A stretch of 40,851 nt of DNA, taken from the NCBI GenBank assembly GCA_049965515.1, contig JBMFWG010000015.1:1-40851 (forward strand), in the 5' to 3' direction. The stretch is from UBA4572 sp049965515. Its GTDB lineage: Bacteria; Nitrospirota; Leptospirillia; Leptospirillales; Leptospirillaceae. Below the pieces are notes generated by a model. That model was not told the origin of the DNA. It made no database searches and worked only from the letters and a program-made list of their open reading frames with translations. The translations under genes and the position numbers were made by a program. Each line of letters begins with the position of its first letter. Positions within the stretch are counted from its first letter, which is position 1. Positions 1 through 7,981 of the stretch are shown piece after piece.

Positions 1-1
1 G

Positions 2-355
2 GGGCGGGGATTTGCCGTGGTGGCGGACGAGGTTCGGAAGCTTGCAGAGCGGACCATTCGGGCGACCAAGGAGATCGGGGCGACCATCCGGGAGACCCAG
101 AACGACACCACGAAGACGGTGACACTGATCCATGGGACCCTGGGGAAGGTTGAGGAGAGCCAGAAGAAGGCGGAGGTGGTGGGGACGGTCTTCGAGTCCA
201 TCGTGGACCATGCCAGTGTCTTGTCCAACACGCTCTCGTCCATCGTGGGGGTGACGGAGAACCAGTCCCGGAATGTCTCCTCCGTCAAGAAGCAGCTCGA
301 GAGCCTCGTGGGTGGCCTCAAGGATATCATGAAAAAGGTTCGGAGCTCTTTTTGA
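2..355 (+). CDS. Methyl-accepting chemotaxis protein, C-terminal fragment
   Basis: The reading frame is already open at the first base, so the gene starts outside the window. The first visible residues, GRGFAVVADEVRKLAER, are the hallmark of the MCP cytoplasmic signalling domain just after the hairpin tip that binds CheA and CheW. The rest (about 118 residues) is a long heptad-patterned helix rich in Glu, Lys, Ser and Thr, as in the returning arm of the MCP coiled coil. The sensor domain and membrane segments cannot be seen. No C-terminal pentapeptide for CheR/CheB tethering is present; the protein ends KKVRSSF. The di-iron protein and CheV genes follow 42 bp downstream on the same strand, which suggests one chemotaxis operon. 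The family call is secure; the ligand is unknown. Confidence 0.93.
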   Translation, partial: GRGFAVVADEVRKLAERTIRATKEIGATIRETQNDTTKTVTLIHGTLGKVEESQKKAEVVGTVFESIVDHASVLSNTLSSIVGVTENQSRNVSSVKKQLESLVGGLKDIMKKVRSSF

Positions 356-397
356 GGCGATTTCCTTCTGCGATCAAATTCCTTTAACGGAGGTGCC

Positions 398-1147
398 ATG
401 TCCGCAGAGATCATCTTTGATTCCCCAAACCACAAATTCTGCTGGCTGGGTCGTGATGAGACCGGGCTCGAAGAAGGGGTCCAGACCAATCAGTATCTGA
501 TCGTCGACAACGGTCGGGGGACGCTCCTCGATCCCGGGGGATTCGGGGTCTTTTCCCGGGTGGTTGTGAACATGAGCGAGTTTGTCGATCCCGAGAAGGT
601 CGACCATATCTTTCTCTGCCATCAGGATCCCGATGTGGGAGGGGGGCTGGCCTCCTGGCTCGACATGACCCCGGCCCGGGTCCATGTCTCCTCGCTCTGG
701 ATCCGATTTCTTCTTCATTATGGAGTTACGGCCATCGACCGGATCGACGGCATCCCTGATACCGGGGGAACCCTGACGCTCGCCTCGGGCAATCGGCTTG
801 AGTTCATCCCCGCCCACTTTCTTCACTCTCCGGGGAATTTTCACGTCTTCGACCATGCCTCGGGCATCCTCTTTACGGGCGATGTGGGAGCGGCCATCTA
901 TCCCAAAGGGGAAACGCCCCTTTATGTTGAGAACTTCGATGACCATGTGAAGCACATGGAGGGCTTTCATGTCCGCTATGTGGGAACGTCGAAGGCGATT
1001 GAGTACTGGATCGGAAAGATCCGGAATCTTCCGATTAAGATGATCTGCCCGCAGCACGGATCGATTTTTCGCGAGAAGGAGGCCCGTCAGTTCCTCGACT
1101 GGATTTCCCGCGCCAAGGTCGGCTTTGACGCCAATATTTTTACCTGA
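398..1147 (+). CDS. ODP-type di-iron metallo-beta-lactamase-fold protein
   Basis: This 249-residue protein is a stand-alone metallo-beta-lactamase fold domain of the flavodiiron/ODP (oxygen-binding di-iron protein) type. Putative iron ligands are visible at the expected spacing: H75-x-D77-x-D79 (HQDPD), H143, D162 (TGD) and H220 (PQHG). Classical flavodiiron proteins have HxExDH; here the Glu is Asp and the final His of that motif is missing, as in sensory ODPs. There is no flavodoxin domain, so it should not be a full NO/O2 reductase. In spirochaetes an ODP protein works as an oxygen sensor in chemotaxis. Its place between an MCP and cheV makes an oxygen- or redox-sensing input to chemotaxis the best inference. 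The start ATG follows an AACGGAGG ribosome site. A metal-dependent hydrolase of unknown substrate is the alternative. Confidence 0.8.
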   Translation: MSAEIIFDSPNHKFCWLGRDETGLEEGVQTNQYLIVDNGRGTLLDPGGFGVFSRVVVNMSEFVDPEKVDHIFLCHQDPDVGGGLASWLDMTPARVHVSSLWIRFLLHYGVTAIDRIDGIPDTGGTLTLASGNRLEFIPAHFLHSPGNFHVFDHASGILFTGDVGAAIYPKGETPLYVENFDDHVKHMEGFHVRYVGTSKAIEYWIGKIRNLPIKMICPQHGSIFREKEARQFLDWISRAKVGFDANIFT

Positions 1148-1201
1148 GAGTTGCAGTAATTTTGGCGGGAATCTCGTTTCCCGCTTCCCACAGGAGTGCC
1201 C

Positions 1202-2194
1202 ATGAGCAGTGGTAAGACGGACATCGAAAATCTTGTTCTCCAGGTCGGCACCAATCAGATGGAGCTGGTTGACTTTCGCATCTTCCAGGTTGACAAAAGC
1301 AACCCTGACAAAATCCTGGAAGGAATCTATGGGGTCAATGTCGCGAAGGTGATCGAGATCATCAAGCTTCCTGAGATTACCCCGGTTCCCAACGCCAATC
1401 CCTTCCAGGACGGGGTGATCAACCTTCGGGGAATCGTCATTCCCATCATCAATCTTGCCCGATGGATGCGGGTGACCGAGCCCCCCGGGATCACTTCGGC
1501 CCAGGTGATCGTGACCGAGTTCTCCAATATTCGACTGGGATTCCTTGTCCACCAGAGTGTTCAGATCCGTCGGGTGTCGTGGAAGAGCATTGTGCCGATC
1601 AATCTCCCCTCAACCGCCGGCCATAAGGACTCGAGTGTGGTCGGGACGATCAAGCTGACCGACGGCCCCGATGCGGGGCGGGTTCTCCTGATTCTTGATT
1701 TTGAGACGATCGTGGAGGAGATGGGGCTTTACTCCCGGCAGGAGCACGATCTCGAATCGATGCAGAAGGCGGCCCCGACCGGGAAGGTCGTTCTCGTGGT
1801 GGACGACAGCGCCGTGGCCCGTAACATGCTCTCCAAGGCCCTCGACAAGGATGGGTACAAGGTTCTTCTCGGACGAAACGGCGAAGAGGGCCTCACGGTC
1901 CTTTCCCAGATCTGGAAGAAGAATCCCGACGACTTGGCCGCCATCATTTCAGATGTGGAGATGCCGGTTATGGACGGGTATTCCTTTGTCAAAAAGGTCA
2001 AGGAGCATCCCGAGTGGAAGAATATTCCCATCATCATGAATTCTTCTATGAGCGGAACCGAAAATGTCCGCAAGGGTCGGGAGCTCGGGATTGATGAATA
2101 TGTCGTGAAATTTGAGCCCCAGAAGTTCCTTGAAGCGTTGAATGCGGCTATGGAAAAGCATCAGGCGAAAGTGGCGGCTTCCGGAACATCCTGA
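1202..2194 (+). CDS. cheV: Chemotaxis coupling protein CheV (CheW domain plus receiver domain)
   Basis: CheV couples chemoreceptors to the kinase CheA and has a phosphorylatable receiver that tunes adaptation. The 330-residue protein has a CheW-like domain at about residues 10-175 (with the typical GVINLRG...IPIINL core) and a receiver domain at about 195-315. The receiver has the acidic pair DD (201-202), the phospho-acceptor D251 in ISDVEMPVMDG, a Ser in the MNSSMSG switch segment and the conserved Lys in VVKF. The ATG at 1202 is preferred because AGGAG lies five bases upstream; a GTG at 1196 overlaps that site. The gene is third in the MCP-ODP-cheV block and is followed at once by a strong terminator, which marks the operon end. 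Confidence 0.95.
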   Translation: MSSGKTDIENLVLQVGTNQMELVDFRIFQVDKSNPDKILEGIYGVNVAKVIEIIKLPEITPVPNANPFQDGVINLRGIVIPIINLARWMRVTEPPGITSAQVIVTEFSNIRLGFLVHQSVQIRRVSWKSIVPINLPSTAGHKDSSVVGTIKLTDGPDAGRVLLILDFETIVEEMGLYSRQEHDLESMQKAAPTGKVVLVVDDSAVARNMLSKALDKDGYKVLLGRNGEEGLTVLSQIWKKNPDDLAAIISDVEMPVMDGYSFVKKVKEHPEWKNIPIIMNSSMSGTENVRKGRELGIDEYVVKFEPQKFLEALNAAMEKHQAKVAASGTS

Positions 2195-2221
2195 GAGCAG
2201 GGGGCGTTTGGAAGTGCGCAG

Positions 2222-2252
2222 GCCGGGGAGCGATCTCCCCGGCTTTTTTTTT
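2222..2252 (+). terminator. Rho-independent terminator after cheV
   Basis: A perfect 9-bp GC stem (GCCGGGGAG / CTCCCCGGC) with a four-base loop (CGAT) is followed by nine T residues. It lies 27 bases after the cheV stop and ends the chemotaxis operon. A second hairpin of seven base pairs (2269-2288) follows without a T run. The rest of the gap to 2373 shows no gene. Confidence 0.95.
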
Positions 2253-2373
2253 GATTCCGGAGGTGATCGGGGGGATCTTTCTCCCCCCAGCGGAAGGTCA
2301 GGGAGAGTAAGGCTCAGTCTTGCGGGGGGGAGGCCTTCTCTGTTTCAAGGCCCTGTTTCAAGGAAGGCGGGGG

Positions 2374-2691
2374 TCAGAATTTGGGAAAGTAGATGAAAGA
2401 TTCGGCAAAGAGAAGCGCAAAGGCAAAGATCCAGGGGAGTTGGGGGGCCAGACGATAGAGGATCGTGGGCGGGGTTCCTTCAATGGGGTCGGGGCGAGCC
2501 TCCTCCAAAAGGGCTCCAAAGCCGACCGCCGCCGCCAGGCTTCCGGTAATGGTAAACCAGGAAATCATTTCAAGACCGCCGATATTGTGTGTCACCCCGT
2601 AAAGATTGGCGGTCATTCCTCCCTGGATCAGGAGAAATTCGAGTCCGAGGTAGAGGATCAGACGGGTGATGAAGGCTGTCTTGTCATTCAT
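2374..2691 (-). CDS. Small membrane protein, unknown function
   Basis: This 105-residue protein is the last gene of a minus-strand operon and overlaps the rlmN stop by four bases (ATGA). Three hydrophobic stretches at roughly residues 8-27, 42-62 and 85-100 suggest three membrane segments. A short acidic segment (EEARPDPIEG) lies between the second and third. I recognise no catalytic motif or family. Translational coupling to rlmN supports a real gene, but shared function with rlmN need not follow. No terminator with a T run is visible downstream on this strand. Confidence 0.7.
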   Translation of the reverse strand: MNDKTAFITRLILYLGLEFLLIQGGMTANLYGVTHNIGGLEMISWFTITGSLAAAVGFGALLEEARPDPIEGTPPTILYRLAPQLPWIFAFALLFAESFIYFPKF

Positions 2692-3761
2692 TGTGTTCCT
2701 CCTCCGGTCAGGACGGGGGTCTGGTCTCGAATCTCCCGAGCGAGCTGACCACAGGCGGCCAGAACATCAGTGCCCATCGACTTGCGAACGGTGGCGGTGA
2801 TATGAAAGCCAGCCAACACCTCCTGGAACTCCAGTACCGAACTCTCCGCCGGACGCTGGTAGGGAGATCCGGGGAAGGGGTTGAAGGGGATCAGATTCAC
2901 CTTCGATCGAAACGGAGCCAGAAGTCGTCCGAGCTGACGGGCCTGGAGAGGATTGTCGTTGACCCCGGCCAGAAGAACGTATTCAAAGGTGATCCTGTCC
3001 CGATTCCGGAGAGGGAAGCGTCGGCAGGCTGCAAGGATCTCCTCAATGGAATAGATCCGTCCCACTGGCATGATTTCCCTCCGGAGCACATCGTCGGGGG
3101 CGCAGAGGCTGATGGCCAGCCGGACCCCCGTATTGGCCTCCCCGAGGGCGTCAATGCGGGGAGCCAATCCTGAGGTGGAGACGGTGATGCGTCGAGGAGA
3201 GAAGCCTGCGCCATCGGGATGGGTGAGGGAGCGGATGGCCGGAATCAGGGCCTCAAGGTTGGCCAGAGGTTCGCCCATTCCCATGAAGACGATATGGTCG
3301 ATATGTGACTCGTTGGGGGGGAGTGTTTCCACGAACCGTGCCGCCAGCAGCCATTGGGAGAGAATCTCTGCCGTGGAGAGGTTCCTGGTGAGACCCATGG
3401 AGGCTGTACGGCAAAAACGACATCCGATCCCGCATCCGGCCTGGGTGGAAAGACAAAGAGTCCACTGGCCCTTTCGGGGAATCAGGACCGCTTCGATGAG
3501 CGGACCATCCTGGAGCCGGAAGGCCATCTTGACTGTTCCGTCAAGGGACTGGGCGGTGGAGAGTGTGTCCGGGAGTTCGAGAGAGAGTGTTCCTGAGGTC
3601 AAAAGATTGCGGACCCCCGGAGGAATATTGGACATTTTCCGGGGGTCGGTCGTGAGACGCTGGTAGACCCAGTGGGCCACCTGTCGGCCACGGTAGGCAG
3701 GGTGGCCATTTTTCTCCAAAATCTCTCCCCAAAAGGTCGGCGGATGGTTCAGCAGATTCAT
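2688..3761 (-). CDS. rlmN: 23S rRNA (adenine-2503-C2)-methyltransferase RlmN
   Basis: RlmN is a radical-SAM enzyme that methylates C2 of A2503 in 23S rRNA (and A37 in some tRNAs). The 357-residue length is normal. The radical-SAM cluster motif is C110-x3-C114-x2-C117 (GCGIGCRFC). The two mechanistic cysteines of the family are present: C103 in LCLSTQAGC and C337 in the C-terminal DVLAACGQL. The GMGEP motif for SAM binding is at about 161-165. The gene overlaps both the upstream phosphatase and the downstream small membrane protein by four bases, so the three are probably translationally coupled. The start ATG lies inside the end of the PAP2 gene. Confidence 0.97.
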   Translation of the reverse strand: MNLLNHPPTFWGEILEKNGHPAYRGRQVAHWVYQRLTTDPRKMSNIPPGVRNLLTSGTLSLELPDTLSTAQSLDGTVKMAFRLQDGPLIEAVLIPRKGQWTLCLSTQAGCGIGCRFCRTASMGLTRNLSTAEILSQWLLAARFVETLPPNESHIDHIVFMGMGEPLANLEALIPAIRSLTHPDGAGFSPRRITVSTSGLAPRIDALGEANTGVRLAISLCAPDDVLRREIMPVGRIYSIEEILAACRRFPLRNRDRITFEYVLLAGVNDNPLQARQLGRLLAPFRSKVNLIPFNPFPGSPYQRPAESSVLEFQEVLAGFHITATVRKSMGTDVLAACGQLAREIRDQTPVLTGGGTQ

Positions 3762-4351
3762 GGGATGGCCTTTGTATCCGTTGGCGGGGGAAGTCCATTC
3801 CGCACCCGGGGAAGAATGGTACGACGGACAATAACCGTGGAGAGAAGTCCAATGACGGCCCCCCCCAGAACATCCAGCGGAAAATGGGCTCCCACATAGA
3901 TCCGGGACAGCCCCGTGAGACTGGCTATGGCATAGAGGGGGATGGCCAGTCCGGGGTAAAGCCCGGCAAAAAGGGAGGCGGTCGAAAAGACCGTAAAGGT
4001 ATGTCCCGACGGGAAGGAGTTGGCATAGAGCGACGGACCCAGAACATGGACCGTGATTTGATGATGGGCGATTCCGTCATGGAAGGCGGAGAGGGGACGG
4101 TGGCGGTGGACCAGGTGCTTGAGGGTCGTTCCGATGATGAACGAGGTAAAGGAGGTCGACGCCCAGAGAATAAAGTCCCGACGAAAGTTCTGGCGAGCAA
4201 AGAGAGCCATCAGAAGAAGTCCCAGCGGGAAGAGATAGAAGCCATTCCCCAGAGATGTCGCCGCTTCCATGACAGGATCGAGCCACGGTCGGGACAGGGA
4301 GTTGTTGAGCCAGAGAAAAAGGCTCTGATCCAGGGTGATGAGGCTGGTCAT
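3758..4351 (-). CDS. PAP2-family membrane phosphatase
   Basis: This is a PAP2/undecaprenyl-diphosphatase-like integral membrane protein that probably removes phosphate from a lipid phosphate or pyrophosphate. The three-part acid phosphatase signature is complete: K79-x6-RP (KHLVHRHRP), PSGH at 114-117, and SR(149-150)...H156...D160 (SRIYVGAHFPLD). Five or six hydrophobic segments lie around these loops, which would place the active site on the periplasmic side. I chose the ATG at 4351 (197 residues, MTSLITLDQ) because it lies two bases after the stop of the upstream gene; a longer frame to 4417 would overlap that gene. The substrate cannot be told from sequence; undecaprenyl pyrophosphate recycling (BacA-like role) is one option. 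Confidence 0.88.
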   Translation of the reverse strand: MTSLITLDQSLFLWLNNSLSRPWLDPVMEAATSLGNGFYLFPLGLLLMALFARQNFRRDFILWASTSFTSFIIGTTLKHLVHRHRPLSAFHDGIAHHQITVHVLGPSLYANSFPSGHTFTVFSTASLFAGLYPGLAIPLYAIASLTGLSRIYVGAHFPLDVLGGAVIGLLSTVIVRRTILPRVRNGLPPPTDTKAIP

Positions 4352-4353
4352 CC

Positions 4354-4647
4354 CTAGTCCGAACGATCCCGGTTGAGAAGGTCCTGAAGAAGTCCCTGAA
4401 CCTTGGATTTGGACCACTCGGCGGGATAGGAGATGCGGATCAGACCTCCGGCATCCCTGAAGCCATGTTTGTCGATAAGATATCGGGCCGTCTCCAAGAC
4501 CTGGTCCTTCCAGGGAGAGGAGCTCGTCCAGCGCATTGCTTCAAGGAGAAGCTCTCCGAATTCTTCTTCCGTCAGGTGGTCGGGGTGCCATAGATCGATT
4601 TCTCCCGTATGATCGGGATCCCGGCTGACGAGGGAATAGACAGGCAT
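4354..4647 (-). CDS. Small conserved-looking protein, unknown function
   Basis: This 97-residue soluble protein heads the minus-strand operon with the PAP2 phosphatase and rlmN. It starts MPVYSLVSRDPDHTGEIDLW and is rich in charged and aromatic residues, with several short helices predicted by eye (TEEEFGELLLEAMRW, SKVQGLLQDLL). No motif or family is recognised. Support comes from the tight two-base gap to the next gene and from the lack of a better frame. It may be a small regulator or adaptor, but nothing in the sequence says so. Confidence 0.65.
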   Translation of the reverse strand: MPVYSLVSRDPDHTGEIDLWHPDHLTEEEFGELLLEAMRWTSSSPWKDQVLETARYLIDKHGFRDAGGLIRISYPAEWSKSKVQGLLQDLLNRDRSD

Positions 4648-4773
4648 GAAGGAAAGTCCTCGGGGATAGAAGATGTAGAGTCGAAGGCATGTTTAGGGCT
4701 ATTATACACCAATGACAAATTTCTGCCAGACATCAAAAGCCAATCTTCAGTCCAGACATCAGGACGGGATCTT

Positions 4774-6036
4774 GTGAACCACACCGCCGCCTTGTGCGTG
4801 ATCGTCTCCGTAGTCCTGTCGGGGGCTCTTCTTTTGACCCGCCTGGCGGGCAGATTCCGTGTTCCGGATATCCTGTGGTTCATGCTTCTGGGACTTATGC
4901 TGGGTCCCTTTGGGCTCAACCTGGCTTCAGGAGAGAGCCTGATGGGCCAGGATCACGTCTTTCTTCTGGGCGCAGTTTTTCTGGTTCTTTACGAAGCCGG
5001 AACGGGTACCCGGTTGTCACTTCTCCGGCGCCATGCCGTCTCCGTGGGCCTTCTGGTCACCGCCGGGCTTCTCCTGACAACGGCCATGCTGGCGGCAAGC
5101 GCCCATCTCTTCTTGGGGTATACCCTGTCGCAGGGGCTCTTGCTGGGGGCCATTCTCTCCACGACGGATCCCGCCTCGATTCTTCCGATTCTCCGGAGGC
5201 TTTCCATTCCTCCCCGGGTGGTCGAGACCCTTGTTGCAGAAAGTGCCATCGGCGATGTCACCGGAAGCCTTCTGTCCCTCTTCCTCCTTTCGTGGTTGGC
5301 CGCTCCGCCCTCCGGGGGGATTCTCCGGATGGGGATGGTTTTTTTTTGGTCCGTGGTCGGGGCTACTGTGGTGGGGCTGTCTTTGGGGTGGATTTTTGTT
5401 CTTCTGACTCGCCATTCCCGCTTCGGCATCTTCCGCAGGAGCGTTCCGGTCTTCCTTGTGGCCGTCTTGCTCGGGGGCTTCGGGATCTCCCTGCTCTTTC
5501 ATCTCCAGACACTCCTTTTGGGATATCTCCTGGGGGTGGCCGCGGGGCAGACACGACGAGAGGAGCCTGCCGCGGGAGTGATGGAGCCTGCTTTGTCGGG
5601 AGGGAACCGTCCGGGTGACTTTGAGACAATGAACGACCTTCTCGTCTATCTGGCGACCTTTTTCATCTTTCTTGTCATGGGAACCCTGATTCCCCATGCC
5701 GGGAGCGGGTTCTCCCTGGGAGGAACCCTTCTCTTCCTGGCCTCGCTCCTTCTTGTGGTCCGACCGGTGGTTGTCTTTTCTCTGGTTCCCTTTGACAATC
5801 TCTCCCATTTTACCTCGCGGGAGATGGGATTCATGGCCACGGTGAGGGAGACCGGGATCATGGCTGGGGCCCTTTTGGGTCTTGTCCATGGAGAGCTTCC
5901 ATCCTCTGCCTCTGCAGTCGTCTTCGCCGTTGTCGTCGGGACCATCGCCGTCGGGGCCCTGGTCGCGGCGCCGGCTGCCCGAATTCTGGGCCTTGAAACA
6001 GGGATGGGCCAGAAAAAAGGCGGATCTCCCTCATGA
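4774..6036 (+). CDS. Cation/proton antiporter (CPA1, Na+/H+ exchanger type)
   Basis: The protein is a polytopic membrane transporter with about 12 hydrophobic segments, of the monovalent cation:proton antiporter family (NhaP/NHE-like). Typical features are GRFRVPDILWFMLLGLMLGP near the N-terminus, the TTDPASILPIL segment that carries the conserved Asp of the ion site in helix 5, and ESAIGD at the next functional helix, with its Asp at the cation-binding position. Start choice is uncertain: a frame is open from 4609, but it would cover the start of the opposite gene. A GTG at 4774 with AGGACGGG upstream gives a 420-residue protein that begins just before the first membrane segment. Substrate (Na+, K+) is not determined. 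In an acidophile such a pump would help pH or ion homeostasis. Confidence 0.85.
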   Translation: MNHTAALCVIVSVVLSGALLLTRLAGRFRVPDILWFMLLGLMLGPFGLNLASGESLMGQDHVFLLGAVFLVLYEAGTGTRLSLLRRHAVSVGLLVTAGLLLTTAMLAASAHLFLGYTLSQGLLLGAILSTTDPASILPILRRLSIPPRVVETLVAESAIGDVTGSLLSLFLLSWLAAPPSGGILRMGMVFFWSVVGATVVGLSLGWIFVLLTRHSRFGIFRRSVPVFLVAVLLGGFGISLLFHLQTLLLGYLLGVAAGQTRREEPAAGVMEPALSGGNRPGDFETMNDLLVYLATFFIFLVMGTLIPHAGSGFSLGGTLLFLASLLLVVRPVVVFSLVPFDNLSHFTSREMGFMATVRETGIMAGALLGLVHGELPSSASAVVFAVVVGTIAVGALVAAPAARILGLETGMGQKKGGSPS

Positions 6037-7058
6037 GCCTTCGTGCGGTCATTCTGGGGCTCCTCCTGGCCTCGGGGGTTTCCTCCTGCGGTCTTCCCTC
6101 CAACCCCCAGACCCCCCCGGAGGTTCTGGTCACGGCTCTGGGCTCGACAACCTCGGCGGGAGAGGCCAAGGGATTTGCCATTCCCTTTGGGGTTTTGCCG
6201 GGATCCCTCTCCTCCCAACCCCTCCCGGCGGGTTTGACGCTCTGGGGGGCAGCGGTCGCCGACAGCACCCTGATCCTTCTGGCCCGGACCTCTTCAGCAG
6301 GAGGAGAGTTTCTCCTTTCGCCCCTCCCGCTTTCTCCGTCCGGGCCTGTGACGGTCACAGGCCTAACGGGCACTCCCTACGCCTTGGCCCTGTCGGGTCA
6401 GGTGGTCGTCGTTCTTGAGACGACAGGGTCATATCCCGAAGGCTGCCTCCAGACCTTTTCGGTGGGCTCCCTGATTTCCCTCTCGATCACCGGAGGATCG
6501 GTGGCCCCCCTTACCACCTGCCAGGGGCTCCCCGGGAGTGATCCCCTCTCCGGAGGACTGCTTCTTCCCATGGCGGACGGAGTGGAGTTTCTTGTGGGGG
6601 TCCTTTACCAGGCTCCGGCTCCCATGGATCTTCTCCTTTATCCTCAGTCCACTGTTATTGGTGGAGGATCTCTTACCTCTCCCCAGACCCTCTTGACCAC
6701 CGCCGGCTCCTATACAGGAGGCACGCCCCTCTCGGGCGTCGCTCTCTCCTCCGTTTTCCTTCTTCCGGACCCCGCTTCTCCGGCCGTCGATCTCTACCGA
6801 GTGACGGCACTTTATCAGAGCGGAGGAGGAACTCTTTCTCCCCTCTCGGCGACCTCCCTCTCCCTGCCGGCTTCGCCGTCCCTTCTCTCCGTGGATCCGG
6901 CGCAAAATTTTCTTATAGTCGGCTCTTCGGGTTCGGTCTCGCTTTTTGGCCTGGGATCAGTCCTGAGTCCGCCAGGCACACTGGGAGCCATCGGAAAAAT
7001 TCCAGCGGTCCCGGGTCTTTCTCTGGGAGCCCTGGCGATCTACACCGGAAGTTCCTAG
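6033..7058 (+). CDS. Predicted lipoprotein, unknown function
   Basis: This 341-residue protein begins with a lipoprotein signal peptide: Arg at position 4, a hydrophobic core (AVILGLLLASG) and a lipobox VSSC with C19 as lipidation site. The mature part is rich in Gly, Ser, Pro, Leu and Thr, with many short beta-like stretches, and resembles a beta-propeller or similar repeat fold in texture (the repeated pattern is only loosely visible). No enzymatic motif is seen. It overlaps the antiporter stop by four bases (ATGA), so the two are translationally coupled. Location should be an outer or inner membrane leaflet facing the periplasm. Function unknown. Confidence 0.8.
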   Translation: MSLRAVILGLLLASGVSSCGLPSNPQTPPEVLVTALGSTTSAGEAKGFAIPFGVLPGSLSSQPLPAGLTLWGAAVADSTLILLARTSSAGGEFLLSPLPLSPSGPVTVTGLTGTPYALALSGQVVVVLETTGSYPEGCLQTFSVGSLISLSITGGSVAPLTTCQGLPGSDPLSGGLLLPMADGVEFLVGVLYQAPAPMDLLLYPQSTVIGGGSLTSPQTLLTTAGSYTGGTPLSGVALSSVFLLPDPASPAVDLYRVTALYQSGGGTLSPLSATSLSLPASPSLLSVDPAQNFLIVGSSGSVSLFGLGSVLSPPGTLGAIGKIPAVPGLSLGALAIYTGSS

Positions 7059-7119
7059 TCGTCGGTCCTTGAGGTCAAGGCCAGGGCGACAGTTTTCTCT
7101 GGGTGAAGGAGATTGGGCA

Positions 7120-7911
7120 ATGTACAGTGCTGGACTCGAAAGCATCTATCTTCTTCTGGGGGGGATGTCGGGCTTCCTGTCGGGACTTCTGGGGATCGGG
7201 GGAGGAGTCGTTCTGCTCCCGGCTCTCCTCTTTCTTCTCCCTTTGGTATCTCATGCCAGGATTGCTCCTTTCATGGCCACGGAGATCTCCATGATCCAGG
7301 TGGCGTTCGCCTCCCTCACCGGGATCCTCGCCCATCGCCCGTCGGCCCATGTGCCCCTGGGGAGGCTTCTCTTCTGGGCCGGGTCGGCCCTCGCCGGGGG
7401 CGCCATGGGAGCCGTCGTCTCCTGGAGGCTCCCTGGAGAGATCCTTCTCTGGATCTTTCTTGCCGAAACCCTCCTGGCATTGACTCTTCTTCTCTTTCGC
7501 TCTTCTGAGAGACATTCCGGGGAGCCTCACCCTCCCACTCGACTTCCCGCGGAGTTTCTGGCCATTTTCTCCATCGGACTGTCCAGCGGGATTCTGGGGG
7601 TGGGGGGAGGCTTTCTCCTTTACCCTGTCCTGACCCTTCTCTTTGGCTATCCCTCTTTTGTGGCGGTGGGCTCAAGCCTTGCCGTGATGTTTCCGATGGC
7701 GGCAACGGCCGCCCTGACCAAGGCGCTGGTTTCGGGAGGAGTCCCTCACCATACCATGACCATCGTCGTGGGGGCGTTGATAGGCTCTTTCCTGGGGGCT
7801 CGCTTCACCCGAAGGCTGGGGGGAAGAAGAATCCGGATCTTTCAGGGATTTCTGCTTCTCCTGACGGCGATCCGGCTAGTCTACGCTCTGATTACACGGG
7901 GAGGGTATTAA
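7120..7911 (+). CDS. TSUP (TauE/SafE) family permease
   Basis: The 263-residue protein has about eight hydrophobic segments and two similar halves, each with the glycine-rich family motif: GFLSGLLGIGGGVVLLP at residues 15-31 and SSGILGVGGGFLLYP in the second half. This is the TauE/SafE (DUF81) family, which moves sulfite, sulfoacetate, thiosulfate or other anions across the inner membrane. I chose the ATG at 7120 because AAGGAG lies eight bases upstream; an earlier in-frame ATG at 7069 would add a hydrophilic stub. A sulfur-compound exporter would fit a mineral-dissolving acidophile, but the substrate is inference. The IscB element begins directly downstream. Confidence 0.9.
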   Translation: MYSAGLESIYLLLGGMSGFLSGLLGIGGGVVLLPALLFLLPLVSHARIAPFMATEISMIQVAFASLTGILAHRPSAHVPLGRLLFWAGSALAGGAMGAVVSWRLPGEILLWIFLAETLLALTLLLFRSSERHSGEPHPPTRLPAEFLAIFSIGLSSGILGVGGGFLLYPVLTLLFGYPSFVAVGSSLAVMFPMAATAALTKALVSGGVPHHTMTIVVGALIGSFLGARFTRRLGGRRIRIFQGFLLLLTAIRLVYALITRGGY

Positions 7912-7981
7912 GGAGGAGACGACCAAGATGGGGAGGTTCAGGGAGGGGAGGGCAAACCAATAACACGAGAAGATCGGGCAT

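Noticed and set aside
374..1552. 392-codon minus-strand frame opposite the chemotaxis genes
   Set aside because: Shadow of the ODP and cheV genes on the other strand; low-complexity His/Gly/Asp-rich translation.
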